DNA of 36,216 nt. Source: Bacillota bacterium (GTDB lineage: Bacteria > Bacillota > Bacilli > Alicyclobacillales > SLC66). Made by a program: the position numbers and the translations under genes. The stretch covers positions 1 to 36,216 of the forward strand of contig JAJZEE010000031.1 of the NCBI GenBank assembly GCA_021805735.1, given 5' to 3'. Numbering within the stretch: position 1 is the stretch's first letter; each line of letters starts with the position of its first letter. Shown piece after piece: positions 8,438 to 16,289 of this stretch. The notes under the pieces are model-generated. The model had not been told where the DNA came from, made no database searches, and saw nothing but the letters and a program-made list of their open reading frames with translations.

Positions 8438-8711
8438 TCGCTACCACCTCCTTCCACTTTTCCAATGTCATCACGATCAGCCACGGCTTTCGATCCGCTT
8501 TGACCGCCAGTGCATCGTTGCCGTCCAGCCAGGTGTACAGTTGCCGGAATCCATCGCCGCGCACCTTCGCTTCGAACCGCAACCCATGCGCAACCACATC
8601 ACCCGTGTACGATCCGCCCGCTGCACCCGATAACGGCACTCGTTCGCCGTCAAGCAATTTCGCAAGCTCACGTTCCGCACGTAACCCTTTGTCTCGCTGA
8701 CTTTTGGCCAT
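8406..8711 (-). CDS. Holliday-junction-resolvase-like PD-(D/E)XK nuclease
   Basis: 101 residues. It shows the short nuclease core of Hjc-type resolvases: an early Glu in KGLRAERELAKLL, then SGAAGGSYTGDVVAHGLRFEAKV, carrying the GD and E-x-K metal-binding pairs, and a final helix LIVMTLEKWKEV. Phages and plasmids encode such proteins to resolve branched replication or recombination intermediates. It fits the replication block made by the primase, DUF3987 protein and helicase upstream. ATG 8711 is preceded by GGAGG. Confidence 0.7.
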   Translation of the reverse strand: MAKSQRDKGLRAERELAKLLDGERVPLSGAAGGSYTGDVVAHGLRFEAKVRGDGFRQLYTWLDGNDALAVKADRKPWLIVMTLEKWKEVVASESQRPKNGA

Positions 8712-8723
8712 CTCTCCACCTCC

Positions 8724-9014
8724 TCAGTGCAGTAAGTCGTCCGATCCCGGTATTGCTTGACGCCCAATCCCAAACGCTTGCCCGGAGAGTACAGCCGCAT
8801 CGTGAACGCGCTCCGCCATCTCCTCTAGCAGCCGTCGCGTCTCATTGATGTCGGCCTCCGCCTCCGGGTTGTCCATAATTCTCGTGCGGCTCAGAACTTC
8901 AGCCATCCGAGACAGCGCCTTTTCCATGTTGGACAAATCCCGGGCCTTGCAGAAGTCTTCGAATCTCCGATAGTGCTGCAAGAATTCCGCTTCCAGTTTG
9001 TGCAACTCATCCAT
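8724..9014 (-). CDS. Small hypothetical protein
   Basis: About 96 residues, acidic and helical, beginning MDELHKLEAEFLQHYRRFEDFCKARDLSNMEKALSRMAEVLSRTRI. ATG 9014 was preferred because AGGGG lies nine bases upstream; the longer GTG form at 9053 has no ribosome site. It resembles the next small protein in size and helical character, and both lie between the HAD phosphatase and the resolvase. No function can be assigned. Confidence 0.6.
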   Translation of the reverse strand: MDELHKLEAEFLQHYRRFEDFCKARDLSNMEKALSRMAEVLSRTRIMDNPEAEADINETRRLLEEMAERVHDAAVLSGQAFGIGRQAIPGSDDLLH

Positions 9015-9068
9015 GTTTTTTATCCCCTGCACCCCCCTTTGTTTGACCGCCACGGTCAGTTGTGTGCG

Positions 9069-9377
9069 TCAGGCGTGTCGCCACTTGCGGGCCTGTCTGC
9101 GCGTACGCTGAAACGCGGTTTGCAGATCGCCAAGAAAACAACGGAATGCGGCGGCTTCCTCTTCATACTTTGAATCCTTCCCGCGTTCCACCAAGGCCGA
9201 TAGACGGCGCAGATTTGATGCCATCTTGAACACCAGCACACCATGCTCGTGCGCAATGCGCTCGTAGTCCTCCGGCGTGCCTTGGGCGTGGTCTTCGGCG
9301 AGTTCGTCGATGCGCTGTTTGAGCGCGCGGAATTCGGCATGCAGTGATTGAAATTCCTGGTAGTCTGTTGGTTTCAT
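9069..9377 (-). CDS. Small hypothetical protein
   Basis: 102 residues, helical and charged, starting MKPTDYQEFQSLHAEFRALKQRIDELAEDHA. The start ATG has a clear AAAGGAG site. Two long amphipathic helices suggest an oligomerising or adaptor protein. No family is recognised; it is likely a mobile-element accessory gene. Confidence 0.6.
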   Translation of the reverse strand: MKPTDYQEFQSLHAEFRALKQRIDELAEDHAQGTPEDYERIAHEHGVLVFKMASNLRRLSALVERGKDSKYEEEAAAFRCFLGDLQTAFQRTRRQARKWRHA

Positions 9378-9429
9378 AGTCTCATCTCCTTTGTCGGTTC
9401 GTCAGGGGCGTCGTTTGAAGCTACCCCCG

Positions 9430-9792
9430 TCACGGCGGCTCGACACACATCTGCGTGACTCGTTCACGAGCCATACGCCACAACTCCACAGGATCGGAGG
9501 GAGCGCGATCGTCGATATACAAGTCTGCGCTCACTTTCCTGGTGCCCGATCCACCGTAGAACGCGACACGCTCCGGTAGGTTGCAATTGATGGCGTCATA
9601 CGGTACACCATTCGCGATTAGCCACTGTTCGCAGGCTTCGAGTTCCTTCCCAGTTCTGCATGTCCAGATGATGATGTGATGGCCTGCATGGTGCCATTGG
9701 CGAAGCGTCTCTAACGCTGTCGGTACAAGCTCGCCGATCTCTGGCCATGCCGAGTGAACAAGTGTTCCGTCAAAATCGCAGGCGATGATCAT
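9430..9792 (-). CDS. HAD-superfamily phosphatase, small phage type
   Basis: 120 residues. The HAD motif I is MIIACDFDGTLVH, with both aspartates. IIIWTCRTG supplies motif II, and YIDDRA near residue 95 supplies the acidic motif IV. There is no large cap domain. Small HAD proteins of this type occur in phages and act as nucleotide or polynucleotide phosphatases, though the substrate cannot be read from sequence. ATG 9792 lies two bases after the helicase stop, with GAGGTG upstream. The frame runs further upstream, but that part overlaps the helicase and is not coding-like. Confidence 0.75.
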   Translation of the reverse strand: MIIACDFDGTLVHSAWPEIGELVPTALETLRQWHHAGHHIIIWTCRTGKELEACEQWLIANGVPYDAINCNLPERVAFYGGSGTRKVSADLYIDDRAPSDPVELWRMARERVTQMCVEPP

Positions 9793-9794
9793 AC

Positions 9795-11438
9795 TCACAC
9801 CTCTTTCCCGCGTCGGAATTTCGATGCTTTGGCGCGTGCTACGGTGATCGTGAGAAGATCCGCCGCTTGTCCGGCGGTCACGTGTTCCGGGATATCGACA
9901 TGCCACTGTTCCAGCGCTCGCAACTGCTTCTCGGTGGCGGGTCTGTTGCGCCAAAAGGCATCAGCTTTCACAATCCCGGTGACGTCTGCGCGCCTCGCGT
10001 AATCTTCCGCCAGCCCTTGCGCCAATTCGAGCGATGCACCCTTTCCGGTGAGCTTCAATGACGCCTCGTTCTGACGTGTCACTCTCACATGCCAACCATC
10101 GGCGCGCTCAATCAGGAGCACCGTGCCAGCAGGACCGGCGGACAGCGCGTATAATCCGGCGTCGGCTTCGAGCCAGCGAAGCGCAATCTTGAGATCGGGC
10201 ACCCGCTCTGCGGCTTCCAAGATGCGTTCGGCGACGGATCGACGGTTGACAGCTTCTGCTACGGCCTCTGTCAGTGGGCGTCCTTCCGCTTCCTTGGGTT
10301 CGACACCGAAGAGCAGGGGAGCCTGAATGAGAGAATGCGCGCGGGTCGCTCCAACCACGTCGAGTACCAGGCAATCCGTTTTGCCGGGATGTCTGCGTAA
10401 TCCGCGTCCGATGCACTGGAGGTATAGCGTCTTACTGCGAGTCGGTCTCGCCATGACGATGCAATCAACACTCGTTTCGTCGAACCCTTCCGTGAGCACA
10501 CTGCAGTTTGCGACGGCTTGCAAGTCGCCTGTTTTCAGACGGCGTAAGATGTCCGCGCGCTCGTCCGGCGGGGTATCGCCCGATAACCACGCAGCCGCCA
10601 CATCGCGCTTCTGAAGGGCTTCGGAGGTCAACCGGGCCTGTTCCACAGAAGCAGTAAACACGATGCTCTTGCGGTCGCCGGCGTGCGTCAAGATGGCATC
10701 CACTACAGCTTCGGCAACACCCGCTTCGAGCAGTGCATCGGCCAGCTCGTCCTCGTTGTAGTCGCCTCCGCGTCCGACATGCACGTTCGACAGATCAACG
10801 TGAAGCGGAACCGCGCGTGGCACAATATCAACCAGGTAGGCATCCTGGATTGCCTGTAACAGTGGCAGCTGATAGGCGATGGACTGGAACACGTTATCCA
10901 GCCCTATGCCGTCTGCCCGCTCCACCGTGGCTGTGAGACCGAGGAGGGGAGGGCCGTCGGGTCGGAAGCATCCGAGATGCTCCAGCAGAGAACGGTACGA
11001 CGGCGCGCTTGCATGATGGCTTTCATCGACCACCACGAAATCGAAGCCTTGCAGATCGCGTCGACGTTTTTCATGAATGGCCGACTGGACACTGACGAAA
11101 ACCACATCGGCGTTCGGCTCATGTCGATCCGCCATGACCACGCCTTGCGTAGCCTCTGGCCATACGGTTGAGAATGCTTCCGCCGGTTGCGTGATCAACT
11201 CTTGACGGTGAGCGATCCAGCAACATCGTCCGCCGATTTCGCGAGCAACGTATGACCCGGTGATCGTCTTGCCTGCGCCTGTCGGCAAGTTAATGATTGA
11301 GCGCTTCACGCCGTGAGAAATGCCAGAGAGAAAAGCATCCGCCGCCTCGCTCTGGTAGGGGCGCAGTGCTATACTGACTTTATCATTCGTCCTCAAACCG
11401 CCCGATTGCGCCGGGCGGTTTCGTGTTGCCGTGGTCAT
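9795..11438 (-). CDS. SF2 DNA helicase (DEAD/DEAH-like)
   Basis: 547 residues with two RecA-like domains. Motif I is PTGAGKT (residues 52-58), motif II is VVVDESHH, motif III is LTAT, and the second domain has SVLTEGFD and motif VI QCIGRGLRRHPGK. A C-terminal extension (about 390-547) includes repeats resembling a DNA-binding adaptor. Members of this group in phages and plasmids unwind branched DNA during replication or recombination. The start overlaps the preceding stop as ATGA. It belongs to the replication block with the prim-pol and DUF3987 proteins. Confidence 0.9.
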   Translation of the reverse strand: MTTATRNRPAQSGGLRTNDKVSIALRPYQSEAADAFLSGISHGVKRSIINLPTGAGKTITGSYVAREIGGRCCWIAHRQELITQPAEAFSTVWPEATQGVVMADRHEPNADVVFVSVQSAIHEKRRRDLQGFDFVVVDESHHASAPSYRSLLEHLGCFRPDGPPLLGLTATVERADGIGLDNVFQSIAYQLPLLQAIQDAYLVDIVPRAVPLHVDLSNVHVGRGGDYNEDELADALLEAGVAEAVVDAILTHAGDRKSIVFTASVEQARLTSEALQKRDVAAAWLSGDTPPDERADILRRLKTGDLQAVANCSVLTEGFDETSVDCIVMARPTRSKTLYLQCIGRGLRRHPGKTDCLVLDVVGATRAHSLIQAPLLFGVEPKEAEGRPLTEAVAEAVNRRSVAERILEAAERVPDLKIALRWLEADAGLYALSAGPAGTVLLIERADGWHVRVTRQNEASLKLTGKGASLELAQGLAEDYARRADVTGIVKADAFWRNRPATEKQLRALEQWHVDIPEHVTAGQAADLLTITVARAKASKFRRGKEV

Positions 11439-11830
11439 GTGTCACTCTCCCTCCGAGATTTTAGCCAACTCATAAATTCACACGCTTTTCGCACTGCCGC
11501 CTTATAATCCGGTCCTTTGTACAGTGTTTTGTACGTTTGCAAGCGGCCATCCTCGTGCCAGCGAATTCGGTATGTGTGCCACTCGTTGGCGTCCTGCTCG
11601 ATGATCACAGAGGAAAACTTACCGATCTGCGCCTGAGCCTCACCCGTCTCCCACGTCGTGAAACCGGACTGCCGGAGTTTGGTATATTCCGGTGTATCGG
11701 CGAAGGAACGCACAACGGGCAATGTGACAACGGCAGACGCGGCAGGAGTACTATCATCTGCGAGCGTTGGCGGAGACCAATTGCGCCAGTATTCCATCTC
11801 TTGCTCGACCGTCATCCCATCGGTTAGCAT
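11435..11830 (-). CDS. Hypothetical protein between iteron array and helicase
   Basis: 131 residues. The N-terminus is acidic and low complexity. The C-terminal half (IGKFSSVIIEQDANEWHTYRIRWHEDGRLQTYKTLYKGPDYKAAVRKACEFMSWL) looks like a small alpha/beta domain. ATG 11830 has AGGAGGAGG upstream and the stop overlaps the helicase start. It is the first gene after the iteron-like repeats. Function unknown; a helicase partner or DNA-binding accessory protein is possible. Confidence 0.65.
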   Translation of the reverse strand: MLTDGMTVEQEMEYWRNWSPPTLADDSTPAASAVVTLPVVRSFADTPEYTKLRQSGFTTWETGEAQAQIGKFSSVIIEQDANEWHTYRIRWHEDGRLQTYKTLYKGPDYKAAVRKACEFMSWLKSRRESDT

Positions 11831-11848
11831 CGTTGACCTCCTCCTGCA

Positions 11849-11963
11849 GTGGCACTTGTGGCACTTAGTGGCACTACAATTTCTGATCCGCGGATTTCAT
11901 TCGAAAAACCCTGCCACAGCGCGGGTTAGAATAGAAGTGGCACTTGTGGCACCCGCGGCACTT
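11849..11963. repeat. Iteron-like array, candidate replication origin
   Basis: Two clusters of three 9-base units flank 60 bases. Left: GTGGCACTT (11849-11857), GTGGCACTT (11858-11866), GTGGCACTA (11868-11876). Right: GTGGCACTT (11937-11945), GTGGCACCC (11946-11954), GCGGCACTT (11955-11963, overlapping the upstream stop codon). An inverted partial copy lies at 11912-11919. This 131-base gap is the only sizeable one between replication genes that otherwise mostly overlap. Iterons next to a primase/ATPase pair are typical of plasmid and satellite origins; operators for operon control are the alternative. Confidence 0.6.
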
Positions 11964-13524
11964 ATAGATGAACATTTTCGCGTGTTGCCGGGTTGACTCT
12001 GAGCACGTATACATCACGCCCATTTTCGGCAATCTGCGCCTCGATTCGCACCCATCCCAAAGGGGTTAACGAGTCGATTGCCTTAACCACCGCTTGCTTC
12101 GTTGTCAACTCGCCCCAATGCTTGCGGTACAGGTCACGCAACAGCATTCCATCAATTACGTCGCCAGTTTTTATACGATGTGCCAAAGCGTGTGCCGAGC
12201 TTGTACCGTCGTCAAGTTCGCCGCGATATACCTTTCGAGCGTGGGCGTCCAGGTAAGTGCACCAACTTGCCGCGCGTTTAACCGCGTCCAGAGAAACATC
12301 CCCCTTTTCGCCATCGCCCAGATGTAACATCAGCGCCAGTGACGGCAGCAGGCTTCGAAATTTGCTGATGTGCGCCTCGTATGCTGGGGTGTCCGCGAGT
12401 TGTCCGCTGCGCAGGCGTCGTTCAAGCGATGCTCGCCACTCATCGTGCATTATTTGCGCATCTGGTGAAAAGTGCAGATAAGGAAGAGCCTCGGCATCTT
12501 GCTCATCACGGTTAACACGGAATGCGTCAACGCCCACGGTTGCCAAGTCTTCAAGGCACGCGAATGCTTTTTGTCTCGCGTTATGGTCCGGTCGCCCTGG
12601 GGACGTATACGCTGGAACGTCATCCGGCCACACGAGCAATTGAAAACGTGAGAGCAATCCGTCAGCGCCGCCATCCGATACCGCCTCATCAATGTAGCGC
12701 CTAAGTTTTGCAGGTTGAATTCCACCGATGATCGACAAACAGAGCGTTGGCACCCATAAGCTCCCGCGCCCGATACGGTCCACGCTATACCCGTCAGAAC
12801 CGTTCCATGCATTGAGAAAAAATCCACGATCCGTCCTGTGATTTTCTTGCTCCATACCCGCTAACCATCCAGCGAGTTCGTCACGCACCATCACAAGTCC
12901 GTGAGTATTTCGGATTAGTAGGTCTGCGATTTTCTCCTGGGTGGCGTCTCCGATGATGTAGCGCTTGGGTCCGGCAGGGAGTTCGTTCAAGTCACGCATC
13001 AAACCAGTCATCGAAATTTCAAGTGCACCCACGTCTTGTCCCTTTTTCGCGGCCTGCTGGATCGCCTGCTTGCATCCGGTAATGCGCGCCTGAAACGATT
13101 CACGCTTTGCGGTGGTCTCCTCTGCTATCGCCTTCCACTTTTCGCGCTCCTTCGCCTCAATTCTGGTCAGTGGCTGAAGTCCACTGGATACGGCGTGCGA
13201 TTTCATGAGGCCCGGTCGTCCTACAACGGCACCGTAGAGATTGCAAATTACGTTATAATCATCGAGCCGCGATGGACGGATGCCGACTCGCCGAGCGAGA
13301 ATCGCAGCCAGACTGACCATCGCGGGCACGGCCACCATCTCCAACGGGAGCGATGCGCGCATGGCAACATCTACCACCCACGCGCGCAATCGGCGGGGCA
13401 ATAGACTCTCCTCCAAATGCGGGGTTGCAAACATCTGCATCTTGTCCGGCAACGCTTGGGGAGTGGGCCATGTTTTTTCAGCAACGGCCAAGTGGTCAGT
13501 GATACTAGTAACTTTTGCGACCAT
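11962..13524 (-). CDS. DUF3987-family replication ATPase
   Basis: About 520 residues. The family pattern is visible: an N-terminal LPRRLRAWVVDVAMRASLPLEMVAVPAMVSLAAILARRVGI segment, a Walker A variant GRPGLMKS, a VRDELAGWLAGM segment typical of the family near the Walker B region, and NAWNGSDGYSVDR. DUF3987 proteins are RecA/helicase-like ATPases usually found beside prim-pol proteins, probably acting as the replicative helicase. ATG 13524 overlaps the primase stop as ATGA, so a longer upstream form is unlikely. The C-terminus (residues about 440-520) looks like a winged helix, which could recognise the iterons just downstream. Confidence 0.85.
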   Translation of the reverse strand: MVAKVTSITDHLAVAEKTWPTPQALPDKMQMFATPHLEESLLPRRLRAWVVDVAMRASLPLEMVAVPAMVSLAAILARRVGIRPSRLDDYNVICNLYGAVVGRPGLMKSHAVSSGLQPLTRIEAKEREKWKAIAEETTAKRESFQARITGCKQAIQQAAKKGQDVGALEISMTGLMRDLNELPAGPKRYIIGDATQEKIADLLIRNTHGLVMVRDELAGWLAGMEQENHRTDRGFFLNAWNGSDGYSVDRIGRGSLWVPTLCLSIIGGIQPAKLRRYIDEAVSDGGADGLLSRFQLLVWPDDVPAYTSPGRPDHNARQKAFACLEDLATVGVDAFRVNRDEQDAEALPYLHFSPDAQIMHDEWRASLERRLRSGQLADTPAYEAHISKFRSLLPSLALMLHLGDGEKGDVSLDAVKRAASWCTYLDAHARKVYRGELDDGTSSAHALAHRIKTGDVIDGMLLRDLYRKHWGELTTKQAVVKAIDSLTPLGWVRIEAQIAENGRDVYVLRVNPATRENVHL

Positions 13525-14354
13525 CAGCCTCGCCCCTTTTGCTGTCGACGGCGAAGTTCTCGGGTGGCGATTGATTGCCATATCTTCTGGATCTGCTTGT
13601 CGTCAAGGGGAGGGTCGCACATCTCGCGGCCATAGGCGTAAACTAGCGCCTCAGCTAGGTGGGGCTCTACGCGTCGCGCAAGTAGATGTCCGCATACGCT
13701 CGTTAACGAGACGTCTCGCATTCCATCAGGTGCGCCATTCGCCAGTCGGGCGATGTCCGTGTTACCGGGTTGCGGGGCCTTCTCATACAACCACTGGGGA
13801 ACGGGTGGCAATGGTATATCCCACAAACTGCGACCCGGCGCCCATTCGTAATGTCTTCCTGAAGGGTGGACACTCGGAGGGGCAATTACATAACCACCCA
13901 TTGCTCGTACATCCAACCCAAGGAGTACTCCTACACGAGACTGAAGCGGTCTGCGTTGATCGGCGGAGCAGTAGAGGTGCCAACCCGCATTTGTGCGTGC
14001 ATGAGGTGCTTGGGGGAGCCCGAGCACTTTGACTGCTTGCAGCGCCTCTGAACTATCCAGGTCGATTACCACGATGTTAGATGGTCCACACGCTATTCCG
14101 ATATTCGCGTCAGGCCATTTAAGCCACCAGTCGCGGATGATGTCCGGGTCCGTTGTTGCGTCTTTCCAACCGTGTTCGGTCAGTGGTTCTTTTTTGCGCG
14201 CGCGGCAGGGAAACACGTAATGTCCAATCGCTGCGTATGCAAGCGCCCACTCCGGCAAAATATCTGCGCCATCGTTTTGCAGATGTGATATAATGGTACT
14301 AGGTGATTTTTCGGATGCGGCCACCTTGGCGAGGGTGGCCGTTTTGTTGTCCAT
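13524..14354 (-). CDS. Prim-pol type DNA primase/polymerase
   Basis: About 276 residues. The bifunctional primase-polymerase N-terminal domain is clear: AIGHYVFPCRARKKEPLTEHGWKDATTDP, GIACGPSNIVVIDLDS with the catalytic D-x-D, RTNAGWHLYCS with the catalytic His, and LDVRAMGGYVIAPPSVHPSGRHYEW. A short C-terminal helical domain (ANGAPDGMRDVSLTSVCGHLLAR, DPPLDDKQIQKIWQSI) is of the primase C-terminal type. It would synthesise primers for element replication. ATG 14354 has AAAGGAG eight bases upstream; the ATG two codons earlier is too close. Confidence 0.9.
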   Translation of the reverse strand: MDNKTATLAKVAASEKSPSTIISHLQNDGADILPEWALAYAAIGHYVFPCRARKKEPLTEHGWKDATTDPDIIRDWWLKWPDANIGIACGPSNIVVIDLDSSEALQAVKVLGLPQAPHARTNAGWHLYCSADQRRPLQSRVGVLLGLDVRAMGGYVIAPPSVHPSGRHYEWAPGRSLWDIPLPPVPQWLYEKAPQPGNTDIARLANGAPDGMRDVSLTSVCGHLLARRVEPHLAEALVYAYGREMCDPPLDDKQIQKIWQSIATRELRRRQQKGRG

Positions 14355-14377
14355 TGCCATTTCTCCTTTCGCAAAGC

Positions 14378-14424
14378 AAAAAGAGCGCGGCTCCCCGGCA
14401 TCTGCTGCCATTGGGCCGCGCTCT
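14378..14424 (-). terminator. Intrinsic terminator or attenuator before the primase
   Basis: On the minus strand, a 10-base stem (AGAGCGCGGC at 14424-14415, paired with 14391-14382) with a 23-base loop is followed directly by TTTTT (to 14378). It sits between the excisionase-like gene and the primase, so it would separate or attenuate expression of the replication block. Confidence 0.7.
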
Positions 14425-14457
14425 CGCGCGTGTCGTGCTATACGGGTGTGACATGGT

Positions 14458-14649
14458 TCATTGCGCCCGCACCAGCGCCCGCTCCACCTCGTCCAGGTCG
14501 AACCGGACCAGCCGTCCCACCTTATAACTCGGGATGATGCCAAGTCGCGCGGCGCGGCGCACACTCTCCACGCTCATCCCCCATTTTGCAGCTATCTGCT
14601 CCGCCCCCACCTTGGGCCGCAGATCTGAAACCGTGGCGTATCCTTGCAC
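14458..14649 (-). CDS. Excisionase-like MerR-type helix-turn-helix protein
   Basis: About 63 residues. VGAEQIAAKWGMSVESVRRAARLGIIPSYKVGRLVRFDLDEVERAL is the typical HTH_17/excise fold: helix-turn-helix, then a wing with GRLVRFD. Proteins of this size next to replication genes act as excisionases or early regulators. GTG 14649 lies nine bases from AGGAGG, whereas TTG 14658 abuts it. It is the first gene of the leftward operon, separated from the primase by an intrinsic terminator. It could bind the repeated sites near the att end, but no integrase is in view. Confidence 0.8.
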   Translation of the reverse strand: MQGYATVSDLRPKVGAEQIAAKWGMSVESVRRAARLGIIPSYKVGRLVRFDLDEVERALVRAQ

Positions 14650-14673
14650 GTAAATCAACCTCCTAGTGTTTAG

Positions 14674-14702
14674 TTGCCGTCATATATAGTTAGCAGTATA
14701 CT
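14674..14702 (+). promoter_or_regulatory. Promoter for the zinc-ribbon protein gene
   Basis: TTGCCG (14674-14679), 17 bases, then TATACT (14697-14702). The region between the two divergent genes is AT rich (TATATA, TATACT, ATTATC) and must also hold the leftward promoter of the excisionase-like gene, for which no good -35 box is seen. Confidence 0.65.
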
Positions 14703-14742
14703 ATTATCAGCGTTTTTGCGGTGTACAAAGGGGGTACATTAG

Positions 14743-16056
14743 ATGGATAGCACTCAATGGTTGCCGTTTCAAGCTGTAGAGGGTCTTCTGTGGCATCGCG
14801 GAGGATACCATATCGGAAAGACGTGCGGCGACTTCGAAGAAACTGCCTCGATAGATGAAAATACCTTCATTCCTGACCGCAACATCCCCAATCACGAAAA
14901 ATCCTTTGAAGAGGGGTGGTTTGAACCCGATCTTCATAACGACCAGAAGTTCTATGTGGACGATCCGCTCAAAGTCTTTAAAGCCTTGGCGCAGACGGGC
15001 GCGGGGTACGGACTCCGCATGTACAAGCCTAAATTTCTACGGGACGGCATTCTTGTTGCTAAAGGAAGAAGCGATAGCCGATTGCTTCGCTTCATTCGGG
15101 ACTATGGTCTCCCTGTTGATGGCGAGTTAACCCGGCACCTCAAAGCACGAATGGACTACGTCCAACGTGCAAAGAAAAGCGATTGGGCATTTGAATATGG
15201 GGGTGTTCTTGGCGATGCGGACATAGGGCGCGGCGACGCAGATGGGGGAATGCGCACCACAGCGTCCTTGGCGCATCTGTGCTGGACCCTGTGGATGTTG
15301 CTCCGGGAGATGGATGGAGGAGACAAAGAGAAGCGATTTAAGGCCATTGCCGCTCTCAAGAAGCGTCTATATCTTGTCGATAGTCGGGTCTTAGAAATGA
15401 GCTTCGAGTCTAACCATGACTTCCCCGACGGAGCGGATTTCAACGTATGGACTTTTCTTCCCGGAACGGGTCTACCGCCCCACCCCAAAAAGAAAGACCA
15501 AGATTACAACTTGGCTCATATGCCTATGATAAAACGCGAGTCGGAGAATATGATGATGAGCGTAACTGGCGAAGAGGGGTCAGGAGCGCCAATGACAAAG
15601 CGTGGTCCTTGCTATTGGTCCCTTTTCACTTCGACGGACGCGACTTCCGATGAAATCATGCTCCGAAAAGGAGTATACACCACATGCAGCAAAGTGGCGC
15701 AATGGTATTTGTCGCATTCCATAGAGGTTGGCTTGGCTGCACTCAACGGAGAAGCATCACCTCCGCAATTTATAGTCCGCACCAGAGGCCTTCGCAGTTA
15801 TTTATGGCTTCACTTCATGGCGGCAGTTGCGGGTCAAGGAATACCGAAGTTTTATCTGATCCGGTGCGATGACCACACGAACGGATGCGGCAGATGGTTT
15901 TATTCCGATAGCTCAAAAGCCAGCCGGTGTCCAGACTGCGAACGATTAGTCAATCGGGTTGAACAACGGATCAAAAGACACCCGGAGTTAAAAGGACGGA
16001 GAGCCGAATTGATAGAGGACGAACGCAATCGGACGTCACCAGAATCACACTCTTGA
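14743..16056 (+). CDS. Unknown protein with C-terminal zinc ribbon
   Basis: 437 residues. Near the C-terminus (about 383-410), LIRCDDHTNGCGRWFYSDSSKASRCPDCERL holds two Cys pairs, C-x6-C and C-x2-C, typical of a zinc ribbon like that in CGNR-type proteins. The rest (RAKKSDWAFEYGGVLGDADIGRG and later) has no motif I recognise. ATG 14743 has AAAGGGGG eight bases upstream and a good promoter. It is divergent from the replication operon and next to the att site, where element control or stability genes are usually found. It is not an integrase: no tyrosine or serine recombinase motif is present. Confidence 0.75.
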   Translation: MDSTQWLPFQAVEGLLWHRGGYHIGKTCGDFEETASIDENTFIPDRNIPNHEKSFEEGWFEPDLHNDQKFYVDDPLKVFKALAQTGAGYGLRMYKPKFLRDGILVAKGRSDSRLLRFIRDYGLPVDGELTRHLKARMDYVQRAKKSDWAFEYGGVLGDADIGRGDADGGMRTTASLAHLCWTLWMLLREMDGGDKEKRFKAIAALKKRLYLVDSRVLEMSFESNHDFPDGADFNVWTFLPGTGLPPHPKKKDQDYNLAHMPMIKRESENMMMSVTGEEGSGAPMTKRGPCYWSLFTSTDATSDEIMLRKGVYTTCSKVAQWYLSHSIEVGLAALNGEASPPQFIVRTRGLRSYLWLHFMAAVAGQGIPKFYLIRCDDHTNGCGRWFYSDSSKASRCPDCERLVNRVEQRIKRHPELKGRRAELIEDERNRTSPESHS

Positions 16057-16075
16057 CTCTGATCGAGCGTGGACG

Positions 16076-16096
16076 GGTCTAGTTTTCGGTCTAGTT
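16076..16096. repeat. Direct repeat near the att end
   Basis: GGTCTAGTT occurs at 16076-16084 and again at 16088-16096, a 12-base periodicity just inside the element end. This is the sort of place where integrase arm-type or excisionase sites occur. Confidence 0.4.
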
Positions 16097-16233
16097 CTCT
16101 CAGTCGGTGTCCTGTGTCGGGGAAAGCGTACATACGTTCTGTGTGTGAACAATCCGCGCCAATTCAGGGTTTATAGCCGTTTCGTCGTGCGTAGAAATGT
16201 GTCCTATGTTATGATGAATGTCATTTTTTGAGC

Positions 16234-16278
16234 CTTGGGAGCAGGAGGTCACAGGTTCAAATCCTGTAACTCCGACCA
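16234..16278 (+). other. att site: 3' half of a tRNA-Pro gene
   Basis: From the anticodon loop onward the sequence folds as a tRNA: loop CTTGGGA (anticodon TGG, proline), stem strand GCAGG, variable loop AGGTC, T-stem ACAGG/CCTGT with loop TTCAAAT, acceptor strand AACTCCG, discriminator A, and CCA. The 5' side (TTTTTGAGC) does not pair, so there is no complete tRNA. This is the duplicated target left by an element inserted in a tRNA-Pro gene; the intact tRNA should lie at the other end, left of the window. Confidence 0.8.
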
Positions 16279-16289
16279 CACAAAAACCC

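Noticed and set aside
16057-16280. Complete tRNA gene
   Set aside because: Only the anticodon loop onward folds; the D-arm and 5' acceptor strand are missing, so it is an att remnant.
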